NCBI GenBank assembly: GCA_964396375.1
Contig: CAYNEY010000004.1
Coordinates: 1 to 64,000 of the forward strand
Length of the DNA stretch: 64,000 bases
Origin: FEN-1139 sp964396375
GTDB taxonomy: Bacteria; Myxococcota_A; Polyangia; Polyangiales; Polyangiaceae
Direction: 5' to 3'
Under the pieces are notes generated by a model that had not been told where the DNA came from, did not search any database, and saw only the letters and a list, made by a program, of their open reading frames with translations. This document shows positions 44,593-53,744 of the stretch, piece by piece (the stretch's first letter is position 1; each line of letters starts with the position of its first letter). The translations under genes were made by a program, and so were the position numbers.

Positions 44593-45998
44593 GGCAAACC
44601 TCGACCGGTGAGCAGCACGCGCAGGCGGCGCTCTATCGCGTCGTTCTCGCAGATCTCGTCTGTGCCTTCGTACAGGGAAAGTAGGCGAATATCCCGCTTG
44701 CGCTTGGCATATCCGAGATCCTCTCGGAGTCCTTCACCGCCGAGCAGTTCCAGCAGAAGCTCGTAGTTCTGGGTTGCGAGACGGCTCGTGGAAGTCTTCG
44801 CTTGAGCACCGTAAGCCGAGCTGAGATCGATGGAACCCCCGGACATCTCGTCGATTCGACGCTCCGCCTCTTCGTCTATGGCCCGCCACGGTACCAGGTG
44901 CTGCCCGGTCGAGAAGCGCACGAGTGGGGAGGGGACCATTCGATCGAGGCGCCGTGCCAAGGGGTGTTCAAGGAAGCTGAGGAGTCCATGCCGTGCATTG
45001 ACCAACACCGCCTCGGTCGCGATGGTGCGCGCCAAGAGCACATTCTGCCACATCCGCCCGAGCCGCAGCCTGACTGGTCCTTGATCGCAGACGGATTGTG
45101 TGGCGTCCCGCGCCGCGCGAAACAGCCCGAGCGCGGCACCCGCACCGAACCATGCGACCACCGCGCGCGAGGCGCCGAGCACGAGATCGAGGCGGCGACC
45201 AGCAAGAGACCGACGACCAAGGCGCGCAGTCTGCGGGACCGCCATGTTCGTGAAGCGGAGTTCGGCGGCGGGACAAGCGCGTTGGCCAAGCTTGGATTCC
45301 ACGCGTTCAACGCTGAAGCCCGGGGTGTTCGTGTTCACGAGGAACGCCGAGAGGGTCAGTACAGGGTTGTTTTTGTCGAGCGGAAGGATGACCACGGCCT
45401 CCCGCGCCAACGACCCATTGCTGACGAAGACCTTGTGTCCATTCAAAACGAAGCCCGAGCCGTCATGCCGGGCATCTGAGACGAACCGGGCATCACCCAG
45501 GGTCCGAACGTCTTCGAGATCACTGCCCGCCAGAGCTTCGGTGGCGGCTGTGCACAAGAGGTAGGCCCGGCCTCGACGCTGTTCCCCGATGATGGTCTGC
45601 GCCACCCGATTGAGCTGTTCGAGGCTGCCTGTAGCGGCGATCACCGCCAATGCGAGCCCATGGGTTGCGAGTAGATTGGCGATACCGAGACACTCGGCAC
45701 TGACTTGCTCGAGGAACAGGCACAGCGAGAGCATCCCGAATCCTCGGCCCCCCAGGCTCTTCGGGAGTGCGAGAGAAAGGACTTCGAAACGCGTCGCCAA
45801 CGCGAGCACCTCATCCAGAGCGGCACCGGGCTCCACCTCGAGGCGGCGATCGAGCGGCAAGACGAGGGGGCGAATAGCTTCTGCGAAGCGCTGACCGAGC
45901 AGAAGGGCACTCCGCTCCTCGCTACAGCGAGAGTGTGTCTCGTCGCCCCTTACTAGAAGAAGCGGGTGGCCGAACTCGAGAGGGTGGAGATCCCGCAT
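44589..45998 (-). CDS. Acyl-CoA dehydrogenase with catalytic Glu
   Basis: A 469-residue flavoprotein of the acyl-CoA dehydrogenase family, with an N-terminal extension of about 60 residues. LSLALPKSLGGRGFGMLSLC is the N-terminal helical domain. CTAATEALAGSDLEDVRT corresponds to the FAD/substrate strand, and VLNGHKVFVSNGSLA is the beta-domain motif. The C-terminal RLLSLYEGTDEICEND carries the catalytic Glu. Its 3' end overlaps the short second subunit by ATGA, which suggests a stable hetero-oligomer. It diverges from the hydrolase/dehydrogenase pair at 46 kb. Confidence 0.9.
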   Translation of the reverse strand: MRDLHPLEFGHPLLLVRGDETHSRCSEERSALLLGQRFAEAIRPLVLPLDRRLEVEPGAALDEVLALATRFEVLSLALPKSLGGRGFGMLSLCLFLEQVSAECLGIANLLATHGLALAVIAATGSLEQLNRVAQTIIGEQRRGRAYLLCTAATEALAGSDLEDVRTLGDARFVSDARHDGSGFVLNGHKVFVSNGSLAREAVVILPLDKNNPVLTLSAFLVNTNTPGFSVERVESKLGQRACPAAELRFTNMAVPQTARLGRRSLAGRRLDLVLGASRAVVAWFGAGAALGLFRAARDATQSVCDQGPVRLRLGRMWQNVLLARTIATEAVLVNARHGLLSFLEHPLARRLDRMVPSPLVRFSTGQHLVPWRAIDEEAERRIDEMSGGSIDLSSAYGAQAKTSTSRLATQNYELLLELLGGEGLREDLGYAKRKRDIRLLSLYEGTDEICENDAIERRLRVLLTGRGLP

Positions 45999-46093
45999 GC
46001 GCTCAGGGCGAAGTCCTGGTCCACTCCATCCCCTTGGTCAAGCGTATCGAAGGATCACACCCACGCTAAACGCGTGCTAGAGTCAATATTACC

Positions 46094-47017
46094 TTGCGAC
46101 GTCCCCTGCTTACGTTGGCATTCGGCCTCGTGTTCTTGGCCGTCGGCCTGCTCAGTTGGAGAACCTGGCTCGCCCCCGTGTCTGCCCACACGACCGTGGT
46201 GGTGGGTCCACAGCCAGCGGTGGTGAGTCGCGCGGCGAAACCCCCAGCTGTTCCGGGGCCGGTGCGCCGTATCATCACCGAGGCTGGCAGCACCATCCTG
46301 TTCACCGAGAATGCGGTTGGTCCCGATGGCTCCTACGACGCCATCGTGCACTTCCACGGGATCTACCCTAACCTGGAGCCCGCTTTGGCCGAATCCGGCC
46401 TGAACGCCGCTGTGCTCATCGTGGAAGCAGGAACGACCGCAGGTGACTACTCCCGGCGTTTCGCGGTGGTAGGTGTGTTTCAGGCCTTGCTGCGTGGACT
46501 CGATCGCCAGATGAGTCGCCTCCACGAAGGCCGAGCGGTGCGTACGCGACGACTCGCGCTGTCGGCTTGGAGCGCGGGTTATGGAGCGATCGCGCAGCTG
46601 TTGCGGAGACCCGACGACGCCGCGTTGGTGTCAGCGGTGCTGCTCTCGGATGCGCCGCACGTGGCGTTTCTGGTGCCGCAGACCCGCACCCTGAGCGATG
46701 ATCAACTCTCACCCTTCGTGGCCTATGCTGCGCGGGCGGTCCGCGGGGAGACTGTGTTTGGGCTCACCCACACCTCGATCCAGACTGCGGATTATGCCAG
46801 CACGACCGAAGTCGCGGCGCGTCTCCATGAACTACTCGGGCTACCTCCGGAGAAGCCCACTCCAGCCCACGCCGAGCTGTCCGACTTGCTCACCCAATCG
46901 ACCCACGGATCCTTAGTGATTCAGGGGTATTCCGGCAACGATCGCCGGGCGCACGCCGATCAGCAGAGGTGTCTCGGTCGGAATCTGTGGCGCCACCTCC
47001 ACCACCACTGGCAATGA
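46094..47017 (+). CDS. Membrane-anchored or secreted alpha/beta hydrolase-like protein
   Basis: 307 residues. The N-terminal hydrophobic segment RRPLLTLAFGLVFLAVGLLS is a signal anchor. Later ILFTENAVGPDGSYDAIVHFHGIYP and the nucleophile elbow LSAWSAGYGAI (Ser in WSAGY) indicate an alpha/beta hydrolase, although the classic GxSxG is altered. The start codon is TTG at 46094: no ATG or GTG lies between an in-frame stop at 46067 and the signal anchor, and no good Shine-Dalgarno is visible. It overlaps the downstream dehydrogenase by ATGA. Confidence 0.72.
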   Translation: MRRPLLTLAFGLVFLAVGLLSWRTWLAPVSAHTTVVVGPQPAVVSRAAKPPAVPGPVRRIITEAGSTILFTENAVGPDGSYDAIVHFHGIYPNLEPALAESGLNAAVLIVEAGTTAGDYSRRFAVVGVFQALLRGLDRQMSRLHEGRAVRTRRLALSAWSAGYGAIAQLLRRPDDAALVSAVLLSDAPHVAFLVPQTRTLSDDQLSPFVAYAARAVRGETVFGLTHTSIQTADYASTTEVAARLHELLGLPPEKPTPAHAELSDLLTQSTHGSLVIQGYSGNDRRAHADQQRCLGRNLWRHLHHHWQ

Positions 47018-47916
47018 ACGAACTCGGCACACCATCCTCGTTGCGTGTTGGCTTCATCGGACTTGGGATCATGGGTCGCGGGATGGTGGCCAACCTTCTG
47101 ACCCGCGGGTTTTCGGTCGCGGTCTACAATCGGACTCGGAGCGTTTGTGAGCGGCTGTTTCCCGAGCTCCCGTGCCGTGACTCGCCGGCAGAACTGGCCC
47201 GCGATGCCGATGTGGTGCTGGTGTGCGTCGCTGATCCCCCTGCGGTCGATAGCGTGTACCTTGGTCCAGACGGGTTGCTGGGGACCATCGAATCGGGAGC
47301 CGTGGTTGTCGAGTGCTCGACAATCGGACCGGCTCAGGCCGAACGCCTTGCGCGAGCCACTGAGGAGCGGGGCGCTCGGTATCTCGCGGCGCCAGTCACG
47401 GGTTCGAAGCCCGGTGCAGAGTCAGGCAGCCTTCTGTTCATCGTTGGAGGGGCGTCTGAAGTGTTGGAGCGGGTCCGCCCAGTGTTGCTGGCGATGGGCC
47501 AGGAGATCTGCCTGGTCGGTGACGTGCGGCAGGCGTTTGTCGCAAAGCTCATTGGCAACTCCTTCGTGTCGTTGATGACGCTGGCGCTCACCGAGGGGGT
47601 GCTGTTGGCCGAGCGGGCCGGGGTCTCGACGGCAGCTCTGCTCGAGGTCGTCCAGAAGAGCGGCTATGCCTCACGCTTCTATGAGTGGAAGGGTAAAGCC
47701 GCCATGCATGCTGACTTCTCCACGAATTTTGCGCTCGATCTGTTGATCAAGGATCAGCGCCTGATGCTGACGCTCGCCGACGACCTCGATGTGCCGTTGG
47801 CTGGTCTGCGCGCGGCTCATCAGTCTTTCGTGGAGGCGAGCCAAGCCGGCCATGGTGAACGCGACATCGTGGCGTTGCTGCTGCACCAAAGGGAAATGGT
47901 TCACCGGAGTCGGTGA
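47014..47916 (+). CDS. 3-hydroxyisobutyrate dehydrogenase family oxidoreductase
   Basis: 300 residues, NAD(P)-dependent beta-hydroxyacid dehydrogenase. GFIGLGIMGRGMVANLLTRG is the dinucleotide motif. VECSTIGPAQAERLA and YLAAPVTGSKPGAESGSL are the substrate-loop signatures, FVAKLIGNSFVSLMTLA has the catalytic Lys, and MHADFSTNFALDLLIKD the C-terminal motif. Substrates in the family include 3-hydroxyisobutyrate, tartronate semialdehyde and succinic semialdehyde; which one applies here is unknown. ATG 47014 overlaps the hydrolase stop in ATGA. A longer open frame from 46969 overlaps the hydrolase and is rejected. Confidence 0.93.
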   Translation: MNELGTPSSLRVGFIGLGIMGRGMVANLLTRGFSVAVYNRTRSVCERLFPELPCRDSPAELARDADVVLVCVADPPAVDSVYLGPDGLLGTIESGAVVVECSTIGPAQAERLARATEERGARYLAAPVTGSKPGAESGSLLFIVGGASEVLERVRPVLLAMGQEICLVGDVRQAFVAKLIGNSFVSLMTLALTEGVLLAERAGVSTAALLEVVQKSGYASRFYEWKGKAAMHADFSTNFALDLLIKDQRLMLTLADDLDVPLAGLRAAHQSFVEASQAGHGERDIVALLLHQREMVHRSR

Positions 47917-48168
47917 CCCCGGGGTTGCGTCGCGTTGGCGCGGCGGTGCTCGTTGACCGAAGTTCGTGGCCTTGGCGAATGGTGGGCCGGTTTTTGGAGT
48001 GCTGGAACTTCCCGACACGGCGGTGGTCTGATCTGGACGAGTGTCGGCACCGTTTCGATGGTGTCGAGGCTCCGCCGGCGAGACCACGCGACCATGACTT
48101 CATGGTGCGGCATCGGCTCGACGGCACCCGTTCCTCGAACCACGCGCGCGACGCGCAGGAGGTCCGTC

Positions 48169-49677
48169 ATGGCACACGCCCATTCTCAGTTTCCCGCACC
48201 CATTGTCGCAAACCCCTTTCTTTCAGCCAAGTCTGGCATCGCCAACGACAATCGCTTGGCGGTAACGGTGGCGCACAGTCCGGCACGTGCCATCGAGGTA
48301 CTGATTGCTTGGGGTGACGATATCATCGGCGTCGTGCACCGGCAGCCGGTGAGCTCGATCACTCTAGGTGAGGGTGCGTCTGCGGGCCATGTCTGTGACA
48401 TCGTGGTGCCGAGCGAGATCCTCGGCAGTCCTCTGCACACGTTGATTGCCGTCGAGGCTGGGCAGGTGCTTCTGTCAGTACCAAACGGGGCGCGCGGAGC
48501 GATCGGCGACCAGCCACTGAGCCCCGGACAGCGCATCGAGCTGGTCGAAGGTATGCAGGGGCAGTTGGTGCTTGGGAGCCTCCTCTTCAAGATCCACGCG
48601 ATGGCCCCCGAGGCTCGTGTCGCGCGAGCGCTTGGGGCTGGGCTCGATCGAGGGCTCGTGGGCTCCTTCGCGTCCTCCCTGTTCTCGATAGGAGGGCTGA
48701 TGCTCTCGCTCGCGTATTTCGTGCCTCCGCTGACGCTCAACGACGACGAGACTCCCGATGTGGACCAGGTGCGCGTCATTCAGCAGTACCTTGCCAGCAT
48801 CGCGGAACGGGAACGGACGTCGATCGAAAAGGAGACTCCGGTGACCGACCCCGGTGATCAGGCTGGACAGGTGGGACACCGCTCGCCGGGGCAGGAGGGC
48901 CGCACGGGCTCGCTCACGAGCAAGAACACTCGTGGACGCCTTGGCATCATGGGGAAGCCCGACAACACCGAGGTGCGCCTCGGCAGGCGTGAGGCGCTCG
49001 AGATGGCACGCAGCTTCGGGATGGTCGAGTTGCTCGGGATGATGAACAGCGGCGCGCGCAATGTGGTGAGCGCCCCCTGGGGTGACGCCAACCCGAGCGG
49101 ACGCGACGACCGTGATGCGATCGGCCTGCTCTTCGGCGACACCATCGATGACGCGGCGGGTTTTGGTGGGCTCGGGCTGACCGGCACCGGCGAAGGGGGA
49201 GGGTGTCGAGGACCGGGATGTGGTCTCGGGATCGGGATCGGGGAAGTCGGAACCATCGGTGGCGGGCTTGGGATCTGTGACCCAGCCAAGGGACCATGCA
49301 ATGGCATGGGGGTGGGTGGCGGTCACCAGCGCGGTGGGCACAAGACGCGTGTGCCGGTGATTCGTCCTTCGGTGACCATAGTCTCGGGTAGGTTACCGCC
49401 CGAGGTGATTCAGCGGGTGGTACGGCAGAATCACGGGAGGTTCCGCTTCTGCTACGAGCAAGGACTGACCCGAAACCCAAATTTGGAAGGAAGAGTGAGC
49501 GCTCGCTTCGTGATTGGGCGTGACGGAGCCGTGAGCAACGTGGCCGACGGGGGCTCAAACCTGCCGGACTCGGCCGTGCATTCCTGTGTGCTCGGGGCAT
49601 TCTACGGACTCTCATTCCCAGCGCCCGAAGGAGGGATTGTGACCGTCAGCTACCCGATCCAGTTCAGTCCTGGCTGA
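48169..49677 (+). CDS. AgmX/PglI C-terminal domain protein
   Basis: 502 residues. The N-terminal 180 residues include an FHA-like beta region (HVCDIVVPSEILGSPLHTLI). One transmembrane helix (SLFSIGGLMLSLAYFVPPL, about 170-190) is followed by a polar linker, then a very Gly-rich stretch (about 325-390). The C-terminal AgmX/PglI domain (LPPEVIQRVVRQNHGRFRFC; GRVSARFVIGRDGAV; VTVSYPIQF) is linked in myxobacteria to gliding-related envelope systems and resembles TonB-type C-terminal folds. AGGAGG at 48157-48162, six bases before ATG 48169, fixes the start. Confidence 0.86.
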   Translation: MAHAHSQFPAPIVANPFLSAKSGIANDNRLAVTVAHSPARAIEVLIAWGDDIIGVVHRQPVSSITLGEGASAGHVCDIVVPSEILGSPLHTLIAVEAGQVLLSVPNGARGAIGDQPLSPGQRIELVEGMQGQLVLGSLLFKIHAMAPEARVARALGAGLDRGLVGSFASSLFSIGGLMLSLAYFVPPLTLNDDETPDVDQVRVIQQYLASIAERERTSIEKETPVTDPGDQAGQVGHRSPGQEGRTGSLTSKNTRGRLGIMGKPDNTEVRLGRREALEMARSFGMVELLGMMNSGARNVVSAPWGDANPSGRDDRDAIGLLFGDTIDDAAGFGGLGLTGTGEGGGCRGPGCGLGIGIGEVGTIGGGLGICDPAKGPCNGMGVGGGHQRGGHKTRVPVIRPSVTIVSGRLPPEVIQRVVRQNHGRFRFCYEQGLTRNPNLEGRVSARFVIGRDGAVSNVADGGSNLPDSAVHSCVLGAFYGLSFPAPEGGIVTVSYPIQFSPG

Positions 49678-49702
49678 GAAGAGCTAGCCGCGACGGCTCT
49701 TC
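49678..49702. terminator. Hairpin between convergent AgmX-domain gene and pgi
   Basis: GAAGAGC at 49678-49684 pairs with GCTCTTC at 49696-49702, enclosing a small CCG/CGG stem. It starts directly after the AgmX-gene stop and includes the pgi stop codon. There is no clear T-run, so a bidirectional terminator is only likely. Confidence 0.45.
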
Positions 49703-51330
49703 CAACGGTTGATGAGGCCGTTGGTGGAGCTGTCGTGGGAGGTTGCAGGCGCCGAGGCTGCAAGCTCAGGCAAGATCGCGTTGGCTAGTTGCTTGCCGAG
49801 CTCGACGCCCCACTGATCGTAGCTATTGACATTCCAGATCACTCCTTGCACGAAGATCTTGTGCTCGTAGAGAGCGATGAGGCGACCCAGAGTGCGAGGG
49901 GTGAGACGGTCGAAGAGCAGGGTGTTGGTGGGCCGGTTGCCCGCGAAGACCTTGTGCGGCACCAACTCCTCGACACGCGCGGGAGTCAGGCCTTGGCGCT
50001 CCAGTTCAGCGCGGGCCTCAGCCGCGGTCTTGCCTCGCATCAGGGCCTCCGTCTGAGCGAAGCAGTTGGAGGCGAGCAGAGTGTGGTGCTGGCCGAGGGG
50101 ATTCTGGGAGTGGATCGGCATCAAGAAATCTGCGGAGATGAGCTGGGTTCCCTGGTGGATCAGCTGGTAGAAGGCGTGCTGGCCGTTGGTCCCCGGTTCG
50201 CCCCAGATCACCGGTCCCGTCGAGTAGTCGACGATCGGTTGACCCTCACGGTCCACACACTTGCCGTTGCTCTCCATGTCGGCCTGTTGGAGGTAGGCAG
50301 GGAAGCGGTGTAGATACTGGTCATAAGGCAGAATCGCGTGGGTGTGAACGTCGAAGAAGTTAGCGTACCAAATCCCGAGCAGCGCCATGACCACCGGGAT
50401 GTTCTGCGGAAGTGGCGTCGTACGGAAGTGCTCGTCGACGTCGTGTGCACCCGTGAGCAGATCCTCGAAGTTGTCCATCCCAATCACGCAAGCGATAGAC
50501 AGCCCAATCGCGCTCCACAGCGAGTAGCGCCCGCCGACCCAGTCCCAGAACTCGAACATGTTTTCCGGATCGATGCCGAACGCCTCGACCGCGGCTCGAT
50601 TGGTTGACAGAGCCGCGAAATGGCGACCGATGGCCATCGGTGAGCCGAGCTTGTCGATCATGAACGCACGCGCCGTACTGGCATTGGCCATCGTCTCTTG
50701 CGTCGTGAACGTCTTGCTGGCCACCAAGAAGAGCGTGGTTTCCGGATCGACGCGCCGCAGCTTCTCGGCGATATCCGTTCCGTCAACGTTGGACACGAAG
50801 TGCACGCTGAGCCCAGCCTGCCAGTATGGCCGGAGCGCTTCGGTTACCATCACCGGTCCCAGATCGGAGCCGCCAATGCCGATGTTCACTATGTGCTCGA
50901 TGCGCTTGCCGGTGAAGCCGCGCCAGGAACCGCTTCGGACCTGCTCGGTGAACCGACGCATCTTCTCGAGTACGGCGTTCACCTCGCCCATCACGTTCTT
51001 TCCGTCGACGTGGATGGGGCGACTACTCCGGTTGCGCAACGCGACGTGGAGCACCGAGCGATTCTCCGTCTGGTTGATGCGCTCCCCCGCGAACATGCGC
51101 TCGATGAAGGCCGGAACACCGGCTTGCTCGGCCAGCGCCACCAGCAGATTGAGAGTCTGCCCGGTGAGCCGATTCTTGGAGAAGTCGAAGAGGAGATCGT
51201 CGAGGGTCAGGCTGAAGCGCTCGAAGCGCTGTGGATCCTGGTCGAAGAGCTCACGGAGGGCGGTTCCGGCGAGCTCCGCGTGGTGCGATGTCAGGGCACG
51301 ATATGCGGGGGATTGGGTCAACGCAGACAT
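49684..51330 (-). CDS. pgi: Glucose-6-phosphate isomerase
   Basis: 548 residues, a normal length for bacterial PGI. It interconverts glucose 6-phosphate and fructose 6-phosphate in glycolysis. VNIGIGGSDLGPVMVTEAL, VASKTFTTQETMANA, GGRYSLWSAIGLSIACVIG (PGI signature) and MESNGKCVDREG, PVIWGEPGTNGQHAFYQL and HKVFAGNRPTNTLLF follow in order with the catalytic Glu and His. A hairpin at 49678-49702 spans its stop. It lies 12 bases downstream of the YciO/Sua5-type gene on the same strand. Confidence 0.97.
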   Translation of the reverse strand: MSALTQSPAYRALTSHHAELAGTALRELFDQDPQRFERFSLTLDDLLFDFSKNRLTGQTLNLLVALAEQAGVPAFIERMFAGERINQTENRSVLHVALRNRSSRPIHVDGKNVMGEVNAVLEKMRRFTEQVRSGSWRGFTGKRIEHIVNIGIGGSDLGPVMVTEALRPYWQAGLSVHFVSNVDGTDIAEKLRRVDPETTLFLVASKTFTTQETMANASTARAFMIDKLGSPMAIGRHFAALSTNRAAVEAFGIDPENMFEFWDWVGGRYSLWSAIGLSIACVIGMDNFEDLLTGAHDVDEHFRTTPLPQNIPVVMALLGIWYANFFDVHTHAILPYDQYLHRFPAYLQQADMESNGKCVDREGQPIVDYSTGPVIWGEPGTNGQHAFYQLIHQGTQLISADFLMPIHSQNPLGQHHTLLASNCFAQTEALMRGKTAAEARAELERQGLTPARVEELVPHKVFAGNRPTNTLLFDRLTPRTLGRLIALYEHKIFVQGVIWNVNSYDQWGVELGKQLANAILPELAASAPATSHDSSTNGLINRWKSRRG

Positions 51331-51342
51331 GACTCTCCTGAA

Positions 51343-51948
51343 CTACATGAAGGGGGCCGGATCACCCAGCCCTTCGCGGACGACACGTGGAACGTCGCCC
51401 GAGAGGTCGATGATGGTGGACACGACGGTATCGCCGGCGCCTGCGTCGAGGACAAGGCCAAGTCCGGGGAAGGTGTCGTCGATGTCCCGCGGATCCACGA
51501 ACGGCTCCTGGCCGTGGAAACAGGCGGTGGTGGTGAGGATTGGCCTCTTTAGCTCAGCTATCAGCGCGCGGGCGACCGGATGGGCGGGCACACGGATCCC
51601 GACCGTTTTGCGCGGTGACTGCACGACCCGTGGTACCTCACGGGTGGCTTCGACCAGAAAAGTGTAAGGGCCCGGGAGACAGGCTCGGAGAGTACGAAAC
51701 ACGTGATCGTGCATCACCACGAAACGGGAGACCTCCGCCAGATCCTTGCAAAGGAACGCGAAGGGTCGGCTTCGTGGCAGCTGCTTCAACTGATAAAGTC
51801 GGTCAACAGCCTTCTTGTCGAACAGATCACAGCCGAGTCCATAGGCGGTGTCGGTGGGGTAGCCGATGATGCCGCCGCTCTCCAGTACGTCGACAGCCCG
51901 GCGTATCCGCCGCGGCTCGGGAGTATCGGGGTTGATTTCGAGCAGCAT
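51343..51948 (-). CDS. YciO/YrdC/Sua5-type L-threonylcarbamoyladenylate synthase-like protein
   Basis: 201 residues, the YrdC-like fold. IIGYPTDTAYGLGCDLFDKK is the nucleotide-binding start, RPFAFLCKDLAEVSRF and PGPYTFLVEATREVPR follow, and KTVGIRVPAHPVARAL and VVSTIIDLSG complete the pattern. True TsaC/Sua5 makes the t6A tRNA modification precursor; the shorter YciO branch is close and its role less certain. ATG 51948 gives the family start. ATG 52008 (20 codons upstream) is less likely because its extra segment is unlike the family. It is co-directional with pgi. Confidence 0.85.
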   Translation of the reverse strand: MLLEINPDTPEPRRIRRAVDVLESGGIIGYPTDTAYGLGCDLFDKKAVDRLYQLKQLPRSRPFAFLCKDLAEVSRFVVMHDHVFRTLRACLPGPYTFLVEATREVPRVVQSPRKTVGIRVPAHPVARALIAELKRPILTTTACFHGQEPFVDPRDIDDTFPGLGLVLDAGAGDTVVSTIIDLSGDVPRVVREGLGDPAPFM

Positions 51949-52073
51949 GGGGACGAAGGGGTGGAACCATAGCACCTTTTTCCGTTGGAATTCCACGAGG
52001 ATCACCATGGGAGGGAACTGCTCGGCCGAGAGGCGGGGGAGGGCCCGAGTTGTGGGCTCGACGGTGGGCAGGC

Positions 52074-52703
52074 ATGGCTGGCATGCTTCCGAGTCGGGTG
52101 AACACACTTCGGTTACTTGCGGCGCGCCTAAGCTTTTCAGTCATCGGGTCCATTGTGGTGTTGCCCGCTTGCGGGAGACCACGGCCGGTGCTGGTAGGGG
52201 GGCAGACCGAGAGAGTGATGGGAGAGAAACCTGCTCCTCCCGCGCCAGAGGCCGAGGACGATGACTCCGACATCAGCGACGCGGCCATCGCGGAGCTGCG
52301 CGAGTCACCGTCATCTAGCGAGGTGGTGGTGGAACCGGGTCAGGACGAGTTTGACGCCCTGAACCGGGTTTACCACGGGTCGGCCGCGTCGCGCTCGTTC
52401 TTCGGCAAGGCCAGTTACTACTCCGATAAGCTTAGAGGACGATCGATGGCGAACGGTGAACCGTACCATCCGCACCGACCTGTCGCCGCGCATCGGAAGC
52501 TTCCGTTCGGAACAGTTGTACGGGTTGTTTCACTCACCACCAAACGGAGCGTGATCGTGCGGATCACCGATAGAGGGCCTTTTGTTGGTCGCGGGCGCGT
52601 GATCGATCTCTCGCGCCGAGCGGCGGAGGCTCTCCACATGCTTGACGCTGGAGTGATCCATGTCCGTGTGGAGGTGCTTTCGCTCCCGAGGGCCCGCCCG
52701 TGA
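52074..52703 (+). CDS. RlpA-like septal ring/peptidoglycan lipoprotein
   Basis: About 209 residues. The leader (LRLLAARLSFSVIGSIVVLPAC) has a lipobox LPAC. An acidic linker leads to a double-psi beta-barrel: FGKASYYSDKLRGRSMANGE, PVAAHRKLPFGTVVRVVSL, VIVRITDRGPFVGRGRVID and LSRRAAEALHM, the RlpA fold. RlpA proteins act in septal peptidoglycan processing as naked-glycan transglycosylases. Possible starts are TTG 52050, ATG 52074 and ATG 52083; I could not decide by ribosome site. Confidence 0.88.
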   Translation: MAGMLPSRVNTLRLLAARLSFSVIGSIVVLPACGRPRPVLVGGQTERVMGEKPAPPAPEAEDDDSDISDAAIAELRESPSSSEVVVEPGQDEFDALNRVYHGSAASRSFFGKASYYSDKLRGRSMANGEPYHPHRPVAAHRKLPFGTVVRVVSLTTKRSVIVRITDRGPFVGRGRVIDLSRRAAEALHMLDAGVIHVRVEVLSLPRARP

Positions 52704-52974
52704 CCTGAGCTTGCCAAGAGTGGTGCTTAGGTCTGACACGCGCCCGGCGAACCCCGGCGAGCCCGGCAATGATGAGACAACCCACGGTGTTGCCCAAGAG
52801 AGGGGGCTCGGCGCTGGGGCCGGTGACTGAGTGGCTGCTCGTGCATCCAGACGAGCCAATCCCAAAGTACGTGGTCGCTCTGCGCACATCGGGTGCTTGC
52901 ACCACAGCTCCCCGATCCGATACCGTAGCGCCAACCTCGTTTTCATGAGCGGGGTCAGGAGCGAATCTGAAACA

Positions 52975-53649
52975 ATGTCGCATCGAACCAAGCGGGTCAC
53001 TGTCTGCCTAGCGTTGATGCTGGGACTATCCTCAGTCGGCTGTTCCAAGGAGGACTCATCGGGTGATGCTGCGTCGAAGCAGAGCGCAAGCCCTGCTCCC
53101 TCAGCTGCACCCGCCCCGCCTCCCGAGGTGGCAGCGCCGGCACCCACGCCAACGGCACCACCTGTGGAGTGTCCGAAGGGCACGAGTGGCGACGGTACCC
53201 TCGACAAACCGTGCATGGCATCGGGCACGGATCGAGCCATGGAAGTGACATGGACCGGGAAGCAGGACGACAAAGGTCCCTCCTTCCGCGTGGTGAACAA
53301 AACTGACTCGACCATCCTGTACGGTAGGATCGCAGTTTTTTTCTACGATAAGGCAGGGAAGCAACTCGAGGTGCCTGTAGCGAGCGATGCCCAGGCCAAG
53401 ACAAAACCATTCCACGCGTGCAGCGGCAACATGTTTGGCGGTGTGATGAAACCGAAGGAGAAGGCTGTCATCACCTTTTCTTGCGTGAAGAGCAAGCACG
53501 TTCCCGAGGGAACGAAGACCATAGAAGCCGAGATGCAGACGGTTGGTTTCACAGACGAGACAGAGAAGAAAATCACGGCCTATTGGCGCAATGACGATTT
53601 GATACCTGAGCAGCGCCCGAAGGGTGGGATCAAGGCCAAGAAGAAGTAG
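52975..53649 (+). CDS. Secreted lipoprotein, unknown function
   Basis: 224 residues. The leader SHRTKRVTVCLALMLGLSSVGC has a lipobox SVGC. A Pro/Ala-rich linker (APAPPPEVAAPAPTPTAPPV) precedes a beta-rich domain (about 75-210) with MEVTWTGKQDDKGPSFRVVN, TILYGRIAVFFYDKAG and HACSGNMFGGVMKPKE. It may resemble periplasmic FxLYD-like domains. The C-terminus is Lys-rich (GGIKAKKK). Function unknown. ATG 52975 starts the leader; ATG 52945 adds 10 residues. 272 bases of apparent non-coding sequence lie before it. Confidence 0.7.
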   Translation: MSHRTKRVTVCLALMLGLSSVGCSKEDSSGDAASKQSASPAPSAAPAPPPEVAAPAPTPTAPPVECPKGTSGDGTLDKPCMASGTDRAMEVTWTGKQDDKGPSFRVVNKTDSTILYGRIAVFFYDKAGKQLEVPVASDAQAKTKPFHACSGNMFGGVMKPKEKAVITFSCVKSKHVPEGTKTIEAEMQTVGFTDETEKKITAYWRNDDLIPEQRPKGGIKAKKK

Positions 53650-53666
53650 GCGCGCGGTGGTTGGTG

Positions 53667-53691
53667 GGGCCAGCGACTAGTTGCTGGCTCC
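53667..53691. terminator. Near-perfect palindrome between convergent genes
   Basis: The 25 bases are an almost perfect inverted repeat centred on ACTAGT, between the lipoprotein stop at 53649 and the kinase stop at 53745. The stem is strong but no T-run follows on either strand, so it is a candidate for transcript stabilisation or a weak terminator. Confidence 0.5.
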
Positions 53692-53744
53692 ACTCGCGAT
53701 CGAGGCCACGAGTTGGCGGTGTCCGTACCTCGCAGCAGAACAAC

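Noticed and set aside
47935..48168. Upstream extension of the AgmX-domain frame
   Set aside because: A strong AGGAGG sits just before ATG 48169, and the extension is low-quality sequence.
49180..49330. GGG-rich tract as G-quadruplex or repeat element
   Set aside because: It encodes the Gly-rich hinge of the AgmX-domain protein; coding use explains it, although G-quadruplex potential cannot be excluded.
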